Part shown: positions 38,718 to 49,728 of the stretch, in pieces
Position numbering within the stretch: position 1 is the first letter of the stretch
How the letters are laid out: every line of letters starts with the position of its first letter
The notes under the pieces: model-generated
The model's database searches: none
Seen by the model: the letters and a program-made list of their open reading frames with translations, nothing else
Told to the model about the DNA's origin: nothing
DNA from: Carpediemonas membranifera
Taxonomy: Eukaryota > Fornicata
Assembly (NCBI GenBank): GCA_019828565.1
Contig: JAHDYR010000016.1
Span: 1 to 64,000 of the forward strand
Reading direction: 5' to 3'
Length of the DNA: 64,000 bases
Program-made: the position numbers and the translations under genes

Positions 38718-39411
38718 TTACATCTCCACCGACCAGATGGCGTCGTCGGCATCGGCGAAGAGCTCAATTACCTTGGGGGTCTCCTCGGGAGCGATCTTAG
38801 TCCACTCCACCTTCTCATCGCGGCTCATGAGGCCGGCGACACGGTTCTCAAGGCAGGCCTCGAGGCCGAGAGCGACACGGCTCCTGTCGAGCTCCTGGGT
38901 GGTGGCAACATGGTACTTGCCCTTGTCGGCCTTGGCCATGTGCTGGATCATCTGGTAGGGCTCAACAGTCTTGCTGCCCTTGCGGAGGAAGAAACGGAAC
39001 ATGGCGGTGGCGGCGACGTTCTTGCCGACAAGGATCTCCTGGCGGAAGAAGAATGTCTTCTCGTCAATGTGGATGATGCGAGTGCGGATGGTGTACTTGG
39101 CCATGAACTGGACGGAGCGGCGGTAGCGGATCTGGCCGCCACCGCAGATGGGGATCGTGTTCTTGGAAAGGAAGAACTTGAGGAGGCCAGCGCGGACCAT
39201 GGCATCATGGCGGCCGAGCTCAAGAACGCTGAAGTAGGCAGCATTGTTCATGTGCATGTTATAGTCAATATCGAGGAGAGTGCACCGTCTCTTGAGAGTG
39301 AACGTCGACATCAAGTTCTTCTTCGACTTGAGGAGCGCAGCAATAGTACACCAGATGATTCTAGATGAGAAAGAAAGGAAAGGATGCGTACCGGATGAGA
39401 TAGGTCAGCAT
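38718..39411 (-). CDS. THEM6-like hotdog-fold protein (acyl-CoA thioesterase family)
   Basis: Exon 1 (39392-39411) encodes MLTYLIR, and a 31-nt intron (39361-39391; GTACGC to CATCTAG) joins it to IIWCTIAALLKSKKNL, giving one N-terminal membrane helix. The spliced protein is about 220 residues. The hotdog region shows the THEM6 pattern: LLDIDYNMHMNNAAYFSVLELGRHD, RYRRSVQFMAKY, then FFFRQEILVGKNVAATAMFRFFLRKG. DxxxHMNNxxY-type segments hold the substrate helix in 4-hydroxybenzoyl-CoA thioesterase-like folds. ER or other membrane attachment is inferred from the helix. The true substrate in the THEM6 branch is uncertain. Confidence 0.85.
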
Positions 39412-39627
39412 CGTCGCGTCGCGACTGCGCGAGGAGTCGAAGCGATCTCGGCCCGATCGGCTAAATCGACTCTCAGAGGCCGACACGGCTAGTAGTCTGT
39501 GGGGCCGCGTCTTGTTGGCTTAATGCAGCAGACTCGACCACCACACGACCAAGGGCAATTGAGACGCAGTTCAGTTTATCTCAGAGAAACAAGCGCCCGC
39601 AGCAATAGATCACACGCCCCATGTCCC

Positions 39628-40068
39628 CTAGAGGTCGAGCAGGTCCTCCTCGCTGACCATGTTCCTCGTCTGCAGAGGGATGTCGACGCGTGCTCCACTC
39701 AGCTCGGGAGTCACCTCGATCTGGCACGCAAGCCTGGAGGTCACGTCAGGCTCGAACGCGAAGTCGATCATGTCGTCCTCGCGCTCTGAAGCCTCGGGTA
39801 GCTTATCGAAGTGCTCCTGGTCGACGTAGACGTGGCAGGTGGAGCAAGCGCAGGATCCCTCGCATGCACCGCCGAGATTGATCCCATTACGCTGGGCCTC
39901 GCGCATCAGATTGGAGCCAAGGTCGACGGGAACGTCTTTCCAGACCTGATCGCCCTTCTGGAAGGTTACAGGGACCGTAGAGGCGAAACGAGGGAAGCTA
40001 GAGATAGCAACAGCCGATGAAAGCACATTGGTGATGTTCAGGTGACTGGAGAAGAATGTTGAGAGCAT
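39628..40068 (-). CDS. [2Fe-2S] ferredoxin, adrenodoxin type, with organelle-targeting-like N-terminus
   Basis: A small electron carrier. From the ATG at 40068 the protein is 146 residues. The first about 35 (MLSTFFSSHLNITNVLSS to PRFAST) are hydroxylated, basic-poor and amphipathic, resembling a mitochondrion-related-organelle presequence. The mature domain has the cluster cysteines CEGSCACSTC and a later LACQI, the C-x5-C-x2-C...C spacing of vertebrate/mitochondrial-type ferredoxins used in Fe-S cluster assembly. It could also feed electrons to hydrogenase in the organelle. An in-frame upstream ATG at 40191 gives a 187-residue form, but the targeting-like start favours 40068. Confidence 0.9.
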   Translation of the reverse strand: MLSTFFSSHLNITNVLSSAVAISSFPRFASTVPVTFQKGDQVWKDVPVDLGSNLMREAQRNGINLGGACEGSCACSTCHVYVDQEHFDKLPEASEREDDMIDFAFEPDVTSRLACQIEVTPELSGARVDIPLQTRNMVSEEDLLDL

Positions 40069-40395
40069 TTCTTCGGCGTTGCCTTTGTCATGGGTCCGAC
40101 AGCCGCGACGTAAATCACGTAAATATCGGCGGATGGCGGTGATTACTCCTCTGGATGGATCATTCGCACATTGGTACCCACCAAAGCTCAAGTTCAGGTC
40201 GTCTCTTCATCAGCGGCAGCACCGTGACCCCTGCTTCCAACTTTAGCTACGGGGGAAAACGACAGGCTCAACTCGCAGATGAGCTCTGTCAGATAAGAAG
40301 AGACACACACAGAGCAGTAATACGACACTTGAGCTGTGGGGAAGCCAACGGGTTAAGCTGCACCGTCACACCAAACCTCGAGGTCGTTTCGAGCG

Positions 40396-43300
40396 ATGTC
40401 TGTTGAACAGCTCAAAGAAGGACTTCGAGGACGCGTCGAAAAGCAACGTCGCGCCCAAGCTGTTAAGATTAGAACCTATGTTTGTGCACTTTCCCGAGTT
40501 TTACGCAGGCGGAAGCCCAACTGAAGAACAACATGCTTCCCGAGTCCAGATCTCGCTTTCTAGCTGAGATAGAGAGCGTTCTCTCCTCCCTCTTCGAAGA
40601 AAATGACCCATGCGCAAACCTAGGGGCTCTCGCGCTCGCCGAGGAACTCATTCACCTCGCCATCCGCGACGCCAACTTCCCCATCCCGTCCATCGCCCTC
40701 ATAGTGGTCTCCCAGCTCCCAACCTCGAACGAGGCGATCCTTCATCGCGTCTGCCATTGCGTGGCGCTGCTGTCCAAGGTTGATACAGTGACCCAGACCG
40801 AGTTCTTCGACAGCCAGACCAAGCGTGCCCTGGAGTGGCTCAAGATCGACATGTCGAACAAGGACGACGTGTCCCGGCAGAAGAGGTACTGTGCGGTCGT
40901 CCTCCTCTCGACCATCGCGGCCAAGATCCCTGGGACTTTCACGGCCCATGCACCCGACTTCATCAACCTCATCTGGGGCAGCGTGTACGATACCAGGAAG
41001 CTCAGCTCCTACTCCCACTCTCAGAGTGCAGTGGCTGTCGCATGCCTGCAGAAGTCGATTGCCACTGCCACGGAGCTCCAGAAGACCGCTCAGACCTGGG
41101 CAGTCTTTGGCCAGTGCCGCAAGGCGCTGAGGAGCGACAGTATCACGCCCGAGGTAATCACAAACTTCCTGACGATCCTCGGCTCCCTGCTGGACAACGC
41201 AGGCAGCCTCATCGAGTCGCCTTTCGCCGACATCGCCGACCTAGTGCTGCAGCACCGGCAGCATAAGAGCGCCTCCGTCCGCACTGGCGTGTGCTCGCTC
41301 TTCGCCAAGATTGCCCGGCTAAACCCGGCTGCCTTTACGGACCAGTACCTCGACACGATCGCCAACCACCTCCTCACCGTCCTTAGGGGCAACGAGGTCA
41401 AGGAGCGACCCAGCGCCCTCGCCGCCCTGGCCGCCATTGCAGAGGTGACGGGCCCCACGGCCATGGAGCCCTTCATGGGGGGCATCATCCAGGCGATCAA
41501 GGATGTCCTCGTCACACGGTCCAAGGACAAGGATAAGGAGCGCAGGAACCTCACGGCGACCATTGACGCCGTTGCCAAGCTGGCCGGTGTGACACCTGAC
41601 ACGATGAAGCCGCACATTGACGAGATCCTCGACCTGCTGTTTTCACGCGGACTGTGTGACACGCTCATCGGCGCCCTCAAGGTCGTGGCCCAGCATATTC
41701 CCAGCATACAGGGCTCTGTGCGGGCCAAGCTGCTCAACCACGTGTCGTTCGTCCTAACCGGCTATCAGTTTGCCCATCTTCCCGCCAGCAAGCGTGCTCT
41801 GACCAAGACCCGCACCATCCCCGCCTACATCCACGACGGCAGCTCCATTACAGACCCTGCCACAGTCGAGCTGGCCATCCGAACTCTGGCGAACTTCGAC
41901 CTCGGGCCCGAGCCCCTTACAGACTTCGTGGCCGACTGTGTGGTCAACTATCTCGACCACTCGATCGCCAACATCAGACTCGCTGCAGCAGTGACGGCCG
42001 CGCGGGTCCTGGTCCCCCCTGGCCGCACGGCAGCAGCCCACGGCAAGGATGCCGTCGTCGTCGGTGATGTTCTCTACAAGCTTCTCGTCACTGCATTCTC
42101 TGACGAAGTCGTCGGGGTCCGCCGGGCAGTGCTAGCCGAGATGGACTCAAGATACGACCGTTTCTTGGCTGAGGCCGAGGCACTACAGTCGCTGTTCTGC
42201 CTGGCCAACGACGAGGACATCCAAGTGAGAGAGGCCTCGCTCACGATTATTGGCCGACTCGCGGAGTTCAATCCTGCGTACGTCGTTCCCGCCACGAGGA
42301 ACCACGTCATCGAGCTGCTCAACGCCCTCGATCTCTCCCACGAGCCCCGGCAACGCGAGGACACTGCCCGCCTGCTCGGCCATCTCACAGTCGCTTGCCC
42401 GACGCTCGTCCGCCCGTACGTTGTCCCCATCATGCACGGCCTGCTGGCTAAGATCCACGACCCGTCGCCGCCCACGGCCACCGCCGCCCTAGTCGCCCTG
42501 GGCAACTTGGCCAAGGTCGGGGCCCGGGACCTTCAGCCATTCATCCCGGAGCTCGTACCGCACGTGTTGGACCTGCTGACGGATCAGAGCAGCACGACCA
42601 AGCGGGTGTCCGCCTTCAGGACGCTCGGCCAGCTCGCGCAGAGCACGGGGTACGCTATCGAGGCGTACAAGAAGCACCCGCAGTTGATGCCGACGATCCT
42701 GGCCGCCATCCGGGAGGAGAACAGCGTCAGCATCCGGGCCGAAGTTACCAAGGTGCTCGGCATCTTCGGGGCCCTCGACCCGTTCGCCCTCAAGGTCATA
42801 GATGCGTCGGACACCCTCGACACGAAGGGCGGGCCTCCTACCATCTTCCCGACCGAGCACGGGGAGACCGGCCTCGACGCCACCGCACAGAGCCCCATCA
42901 CGGAGGTCTACTACTCCTCTGTGGCGCTCAAGGCGCTGCTGAGGGTTGCAAGGGATCCGTCGCTGCGACACTGCCACCCCCACGCCTTCCGTTCTGTCGC
43001 GTACATCCAGTCGCTGCTGGGCTCCAAGTGCGTGGCATTCCTCGGCGACGTCGTCCCCGCCATCGTAGCGGCAGTAAGAGACCCGCAGGCCACTACGTTC
43101 CAGCGTAAGACCAACTGCTTCCAGCTAGCGATGATTGTTACCCTCGCCCAGACCGCCATCCAGCCCTATTCCGACGCTATCGTCGAGGTGGTCCAGGAAT
43201 ACTGGTCCGACTGCGGCGACGTCCAGGTCGCCCTCATCGTCCTCCTGCAGGTCCTGTCGATAGAGCTGGGGGATGCCTTCATGCCCTACCTCCCCAAGGT

Positions 43301-46300
43301 CCTCCCCAAGTTCATCCGGCTGTTTGAACGGTGCTGCCACAACCCCGACGACGTTCCTAAGGAGGCCGCGCTCCAGTGTCTGGCCGCCCTCGAGGGCCTG
43401 GGGCCGACGCTTGACCCGTTCAGCGCCCAATTCATCACCCAGATCACCCGCCTCTTCGACGTATCATCGGACGCCGAGCCGTCACACGACCTCGCCGCGG
43501 CCATCCCCGCGGAGATCCGCCTGGCCGCTCTTGAGACGCTATCCCGCCTGACCAAGTCCGTCAACTTCACAGCCCACGTGTGCCGCGTGATCCCACCGCT
43601 GCGGAGGGCCATTCAGTACGGCGAGGCCAGCACCGTCGACACCGCGGTGAACGCGCTGTGTGCCGTCGTGTACCAGCTCGACCGGCAGTTTTACGCGTTC
43701 TACATTCCCCAGATGCACAAGGTCATGGCCGCCCGCAAGGTGAAGCACGCGGTGTACCAGTCACTGGTCAACCAGATCCTCGACCCGCAAGGCAAGTCCC
43801 TCGACCCCAGCACCCTCGACCCGATTCACACGGACGCACACACCTTTGGCCCGCCCAAGATCGAGTGGGTACGCCGCATGGCTTTGTCCATGAGCCACGA
43901 GGAGACACACATGTACTCGTTCGGCACAGCAGACGCCGCGTCAACCTTTGACCCAGACGCGTCGGCCACGGTCGATGAGAGCGTTCTGAAGAGTGCGTGG
44001 GACACGTCCCAGGCCAGTACCAGGGACGATTGGATAAGCTGGATGCGGCGTCTGACGCACATCTTCATCCAGTCCTCGCCGTCGCCGTCGATCCGGTCGT
44101 GCGCCTCGGTGCCCCACATATCCGGCACCATCTCGCCAGACCTGATGAACGCGGCGTTCGTGTCCGTCTGGACCGCCCTGAGGGACGGGGCAGAGGCTGA
44201 GTTCGCGTCCCAGCTGACCAAGGTGCTGCAGTCACAGTCGCTGCCCATCGAAGTACTGCAGATTCTGCTGAGATTGGCAGAGTATCTAGAGCATCTCGAC
44301 CACTCGCTGCCCATCGACTATCGCGTGCTCGGTCACCTGGCCAGCAACTCTCATGCCTTCGCCAAGGCGCTGCGGTACCAGGAACAGGAGTTTGTCAAGG
44401 CGCCGTCCGCCTGCGTTGAGGACCTCATCTCGACGAACAGCCAGCTTCAGCTCCCCGAGGCAGCCACAGGGATCCTGATCTACTCCCAGCAGAGGTTTAG
44501 CGGTAACATCCGCATGCAGGAGAGCTGGTTCGAGAAGCTGGAGCGGTGGGACGAGGCTCTGGACCGGTACAACGCCCGGCTGGACGCCGACCCGTACCAC
44601 GGCGATGCCATGTGGGGTAAGCTGCGGTGCATGTCCGCTCTGGGGGCTTGGAGCGACATCCACAGCATCGCGGACGAGCTGTGGGACAAGAACGACCGCA
44701 GTTTCCACAGCAAGGTCAGTCCGTTCGGGGCGAGGGCGGCCCTGCACCTCAAGGACTGGAAGGCGCTCGCCCGGTATGCCCCCGAGATCCCCAAGGACGA
44801 AGTCGACGCCTGGCTGTTCTCGGCCATCGACGCTGTGCACAGCAACAGGTTCGCCGAGGCCCGGGCCGCCATAGGGGCGGGGAGAACGCTGGTCGATTCG
44901 AAGCTCGCGGCGCTGGTGTCCGAGTCCTACGACCGGGGCTACTCGACCATCGTCCTCGCCCAGCAGCTCGTCGAGCTCGAGGAGGTCATCCGATACAAGC
45001 TGGAGCCCGACGTCCGGCCCGAGATCGAGGCGCTCTGGCAGACCAGGCTCCAGGGCATGCAGCAGAAGCCCGAGGTGTGGCTCGACACCCTCGCCATCCG
45101 CTCGCTGGTCATCGAGCCCCGTCAGGACTACCGGAGTTACGTCAAGCTCGCAGCTCTGTGCAGGTCCGCGGGTAGGGCCGAACTGTCGCTGCAGACGGTC
45201 ATGTCCTTGTTCCAGACGCCATCGGAGGTCGAGACGCTGAGGGCAGCAGTTCACGTCGACCGGTTCGACCAGACAGCCCTTGAATTCATCACGGCCTCCC
45301 TGCCTCAGCCCGACGCCGTCAACTACTCCATAGCATACGCCCTGGCCAAGCACTACTTCGGTGTCGGCGAGGTTGGACCCGCTATGCGTCTGCTCGTCAG
45401 CATGTGCGACGGTAACGTTGCTGCCGTCGACCCCGGCCTTGCTGCCCACGTGGTGTGCCGCATCGGTATGAACCTGCCTGCCTCGCCCGACAAGGAGTTC
45501 ATCGCACAGCGTCTGGTCGGCGACGATGAGACCCACGGAAGCCCTGTGCTCGTCGCCCAACAGAAGTGCTACCACGATGCCACCAAGTACGACCCCGCCT
45601 GGCAAACGGCGTGGTCGCTGTGGTCTGAAAGCTGCAACCAGTTCGTCCAGCAGCTCGACACCAACCGCATGGGTGCCGAAGCCCCCGAGCCCCTCGACCC
45701 GGTTGTCCAGACCCACCTCATCCACGCCCTGAGGGGCTTCTTCAAGACGATCGCACTTGGCCAGGGACAGAGCCTGCCGCCGACCCTCCGCATCCTGACG
45801 CTCTGGTTCTCGTACGGCCAGCACTCACACGTCGAAGAGGTGCTGCTCAAGGGCTTCGCGTCCGTCCCCCTCGAGACATGGCTCGGCGTCATCCCCCAGA
45901 TCATCGCCCGGCTGCACACGGCCTCCGTCCCGGTCCGTAACCTCGTCCACCAGCTGCTCGGGACCCTTGGCCACCGTCACCCGCAGGCACTGGTCTACCC
46001 GCTGGCCGTGGCGTCCAAGGGCCACTCCTCCAACCGCCAGGCGGACGCCCTATCCATCCTTGACCGCATGCGGCGCCACTCTGCCACGCTGGTCGACCAG
46101 GCGCTCATGGTGTCACGTGAGCTGATCCGCGTCGCTATCCTGTGGCCCGAGCTGTGGCGGGCAGGGTTGGAGGAGGCCTCGCGCCAGTACTTCAACGAGA
46201 AGAACACAGAGGCGTGCCTCGAGACTCTTGCCCGGCTGCACTCGACGCTCGAGCGCGGCGCTCAGACGATGAGCGAGGTCTCCTTCATCTCAGGGCACGG

Positions 46301-47828
46301 TGGACAGTTACTGTCGGCCTTTGAGCTGTGCAAGAAGTTCTCAATGCCCGGCGAGGGAGACGTCAGCCTCATTACCACGGCGTGGGACACATACTTCGCC
46401 GTGTTCAGGGCCATCGCGAAGCACCTCAACACCATCACCAGTCTCGAGCTCAAGCGCGTCTCGCCCAACCTGCTTGCGGCCACGAACCTCGAGCTCGCTG
46501 TCCCCGGCGGCTACCACGCGGACCGTGATCCCATCCGCATCGTCTCCTTCAAGCCACAGCTGCAGGTGATCATGTCGAAGCAGCGTCCCCGCAAGCTGTC
46601 CATGGTCGGTTCCGACGGCAACACGTTCCTGTACCTCCTCAAGGGCCACGAGGACACACGCCAGGATGAGAGGATGATGCAGTTCTTCGGGCTCGTCAAC
46701 CAGCTTCTCGCCGCAGACCGGGCGACGTGCCGCAACGACCTCTACATCCAGCGATACGCTGTGATACCGCTCTCTCCGAACAGCGGTCTGCTCGGCTGGC
46801 TGCCGCACGGCGACACCCTGCACCACTTGCTCCGGGAGTACCGGGAGCGCCACAACATCTTCACCAACCTCGAGCTGCGTCAGATGTACCACGTTGCCCC
46901 TGCTTATGACCATCTCGCCCTCCTCCAGAAGGTGGAGGCGTTCGAGTACGCCCTGGACAACACTGACGGCCGTGATCTCGCTAAAGCCATGTGGGCGAAG
47001 GCGCCGTCCAGCGAGCAGTGGCTGGCCCACCGCACGCGGTACACCCGGTCCTTGGCGGTCATGTCGATGGTCGGGTATCTCCTTGGGTTGGGCGATCGGC
47101 ATCCATCAAACCTCATGCTCGACCGCAAGACGGGCAAGATCATCCACATTGATTTCGGTGACTCTTTCGAGGTCGCTGTACACCGCCTGAAGTATCCCGA
47201 GAAGATCCCTTTCAGGCTCACCCGCATGCTTGTCCTGGCAATGGAGGCGTCGGGCGTCGAGGGCTCCTTCAGGCTCACGTGCGAGGCAACGATGCGTGTG
47301 CTGCGTTCGAACCGCACGCCGCTCATGGCGCTGCTCGAGGCCTTTGTCTACGACCCGCTTTTGTCATGGAATCTTGTCAACATCTGTCAGGCCAACAATT
47401 ACCAAGTGATCTCGGCGGATGAGAGCGCGTCTATGTTTGGGAAGGCGCCGAACAAGCAGAACGACATCCCCGAGTTGCCCCCACCGCACATACAGGCACA
47501 GGGCATCGCCGAGTCCGTGGAAAAGGAGGAGGCCAACGCCGTCGACCGGGAGGGCCGGAAGCGGTTGAATATAGTGATGCACGAGCCTGATTCAAAGCCC
47601 CGCAGCGCCGCCCCAGGAATCGAGAATGACGACATCCCGGCCGAGTTGAATGAAAAGGCCGTTGCGGTCATACGTCGCGTGCAGGATAAGCTGACGGGCT
47701 TTGACTTCAGGAATGTTGCGGGAGACAAGGCGTTGGACATCGGAGAGCAGGTGCAGCGGCTGATTAGGATCGCCACGAACCACGAGAACCTGTGCCAGGC
47801 GTACGTCGGCTGGTGCGCGTGTCAGTAA
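40396..47828 (+). CDS. TOR (target of rapamycin) kinase
   Basis: Exon 1 (40396-40479, MSVEQLKEGLRGRV onward) and a 29-nt intron (40480-40508; GTTTGT to TTTACGCAG) precede one long exon; the protein is about 2467 residues. HEAT repeats fill the first half and a FAT domain follows. The FRB domain near residue 1912 reads LEEASRQYFNEKN, retaining the serine at the rapamycin-sensitive position. The kinase starts near 2045 with SKQRPRKLSMVGSDG and KGHEDTRQDERMMQ, and contains GLGDRHPSNLML and HIDFGDSFEVA near 2222. The FATC tail ends NLCQAYVGWCACQ. Strings match TOR rather than ATM/ATR. This is the central nutrient-sensing growth kinase. The two genes to its left run the other way from a shared spacer of about 330 bp. 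Confidence 0.97.
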
Positions 47829-48097
47829 ATTATAAATACGTAAATATATGAGAAGCCGGGTTGGGGCGGCCTGTCATACGGCGTGGTGCTCAATGGGGAG
47901 GAATATTTTTTAAATGTCTAAATTAAATGTCTGACTGGCCGTCCCACGCACACCGTAAGCGTCGATGCCACATATCACAAGGCCAACCCATGATGGACAT
48001 CCTACACGGAACCGCTTCATACGTTGACTAGTTTACCCCTATTGCTAAGAAAAAGGCCCGGCCTGCAGAACCAGGCGCACCGATTAACACATCTGCT
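47829..48097. other. Short spacer, convergent 3' ends
   Basis: About 270 bases between the TOR stop codon and the minus-strand gene. It is AT-rich at the left (AAATTATAAATACGTAAATA) and shows no gene. Confidence 0.5.
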
Positions 48098-48556
48098 CTA
48101 CTCAGCCGCGACGTCAAGGCTCTCGAAGGACGCGAAATTGAACAAGACCGAATCCTCGTTCGAAACCCACTGCTTGAGGTCGGGGTTCTTATAGCCCGCG
48201 GCCTTCTCCACATACCAGCAAAATACAAGCACAGGCCGGTCCCGAAGCACGGAGTTCGCTCGCAGTGCAAGGACGTCCTTGGCGCACGTTCGATTAGTCA
48301 CCACCCGCAAGTGTGAGTCGGGATATGTGATCAAGGACTTCTCAAACTGCATTAGAACGTCTGCAAGTTCATTGCAACTTCGGCATTGGATGACGAGGAC
48401 GCCAAGCGGCATCAAGTGGGGAAGATAGTGCTGATTGGACTCGGGCTGATCCTATGTGAGATGATCAGGGGAAATGAAGCATACGTCGATCCAAAGAAGG
48501 ATTTTTGGCATCAGGGTATCCGCCTTGAACTTTGGAATGGAGATTGGAAGCACCAT
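48098..48556 (-). CDS. Small protein of unknown function (two exons)
   Basis: Exon 1 (48485-48556) encodes MVLPISIPKFKADTLMPKIL onward; a 33-nt intron (48452-48484; GTATGC to CTCACATAG) joins it to DQPESNQHYLPHLMPLG. The product is about 141 residues. It has a pair of cysteines (VIQCRSCNE), a third and fourth in NRTCAKD and VFCWYVEKA, and an ordinary hydrophobic core, so a compact globular, perhaps zinc-binding, domain is possible. A vague resemblance to Mis18/yippee-type C-x2-C proteins was noted but is not enough to name it. The splice is supported by reading frame and by signals like those of other introns here. Confidence 0.5.
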
Positions 48557-48765
48557 CGTGTGAGTGTTTGGAGTTTTGGCGCTTAACCTGCAACTGCCTC
48601 AGCCCGGCCAGTAGCTCGGTACCTGGGCCTCGAGTGGCCACGCTGACTCTCATCCCAGCATTCCAGACAAAAGTTTACTTGGCATCGAGGCAGGTGTGCC
48701 CATGCCGCTTGGCCCGACATGCAAGCCGCTGAGGACAGCGGTCACGGCGGCACTGCACACACCCC

Positions 48766-49470
48766 TCACCTGATGCGGCGAGTGCCAACCATTTGCCGAG
48801 CCATAGCGATGCTCTCGGCACGGCCCCACGACCCCTTCTCCTTCCCCATGGCAGCAATCGTCTGCAGGAACCCGTCTGTGTCTGGTGTTGAGGCCGGCTG
48901 GGTCGAAGGGGCCTCCTGGGAGCAAGAGAGCGTGAGGATCTGGGTAGCCTCGGGGTCCACGGAGGCCAGCGGTGCCAGCAGCAGCTCGGCCCTGGCACTG
49001 GCGGCGCGAGTGTGGATGTCGTCGTCGGGCATGCTCCGAGCATTCGGCCGGATGTCATCGTCGTCGTCATCGGCAAGAAGCATTTCAGAGCGGCGCTTGA
49101 GAACGGGCTGGGTTGCTGATACAGGGCGAGAGGGTGCTAGGGCTGTGATGGAGCTGGTGCGGCTGAGACGGGGCGTGGTGCTCCGTCTGACGGAGGGCTT
49201 GGCGGACTTGGACCCGTTGGCTGCGGAGATCTCGCTGAAGAGGGCGTTCACATCGATACTGGCCGGACGGGAGCTGGATTGGTCCCTTAATGCAACTGAT
49301 GCAGTTCGCGCTGATTGTCTGATCATGTCGAGGCGCTTGAGGCGGCGCTTTTCAGCATTTGCCTTGGTCATCTTGCTGCGATCACGAGCAGACATGGCTG
49401 ATTTCCCCTCTGATGGTTCACTGGGCTTCACGGTGGAGAGTATATCTGCGAGAACGTCCTGACTGACCAT
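48766..49470 (-). CDS. Low-complexity, probably disordered protein
   Basis: About 234 residues from the ATG at 49470 (MVSQDVLADILSTVKP); an upstream in-frame codon would add only hydrophobic, cysteine-rich residues that fit an untranslated leader better. The N-terminal third is charged and helical, with a basic stretch (KMTKANAEKRRLKRLD). The rest is rich in serine, alanine and proline with one acidic run (DDDDDD). No domain was recognised. A scaffold or nuclear role would be speculation. Confidence 0.5.
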   Translation of the reverse strand: MVSQDVLADILSTVKPSEPSEGKSAMSARDRSKMTKANAEKRRLKRLDMIRQSARTASVALRDQSSSRPASIDVNALFSEISAANGSKSAKPSVRRSTTPRLSRTSSITALAPSRPVSATQPVLKRRSEMLLADDDDDDIRPNARSMPDDDIHTRAASARAELLLAPLASVDPEATQILTLSCSQEAPSTQPASTPDTDGFLQTIAAMGKEKGSWGRAESIAMARQMVGTRRIR

Positions 49471-49728
49471 GTCGTTTCGTGGCGCGCAACAGTGCGCAAA
49501 AAGGGCCGTAATCTGCACCACTAAATATCATGCCGATATCAGCGTCACCCGGGTCTATGTCGACTTTCTCACCAATGCCTGCTTCAACGAATCTCTACCC
49601 AGGACCCACCGACCCGCACTTATCATGGGCCCTGGAGAGAGCAACCTCGAGATCATCAGCAATCGGCCGACGACTAAATACTGTCTCTGTTATCCCATAA
49701 ACCAGCATTCTACTCACCTCATTTACCC

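Noticed and set aside
44286-45824. 512-residue minus-strand frame opposite the TOR gene
   Set aside because: Antisense shadow; the plus strand is TOR FAT domain throughout.
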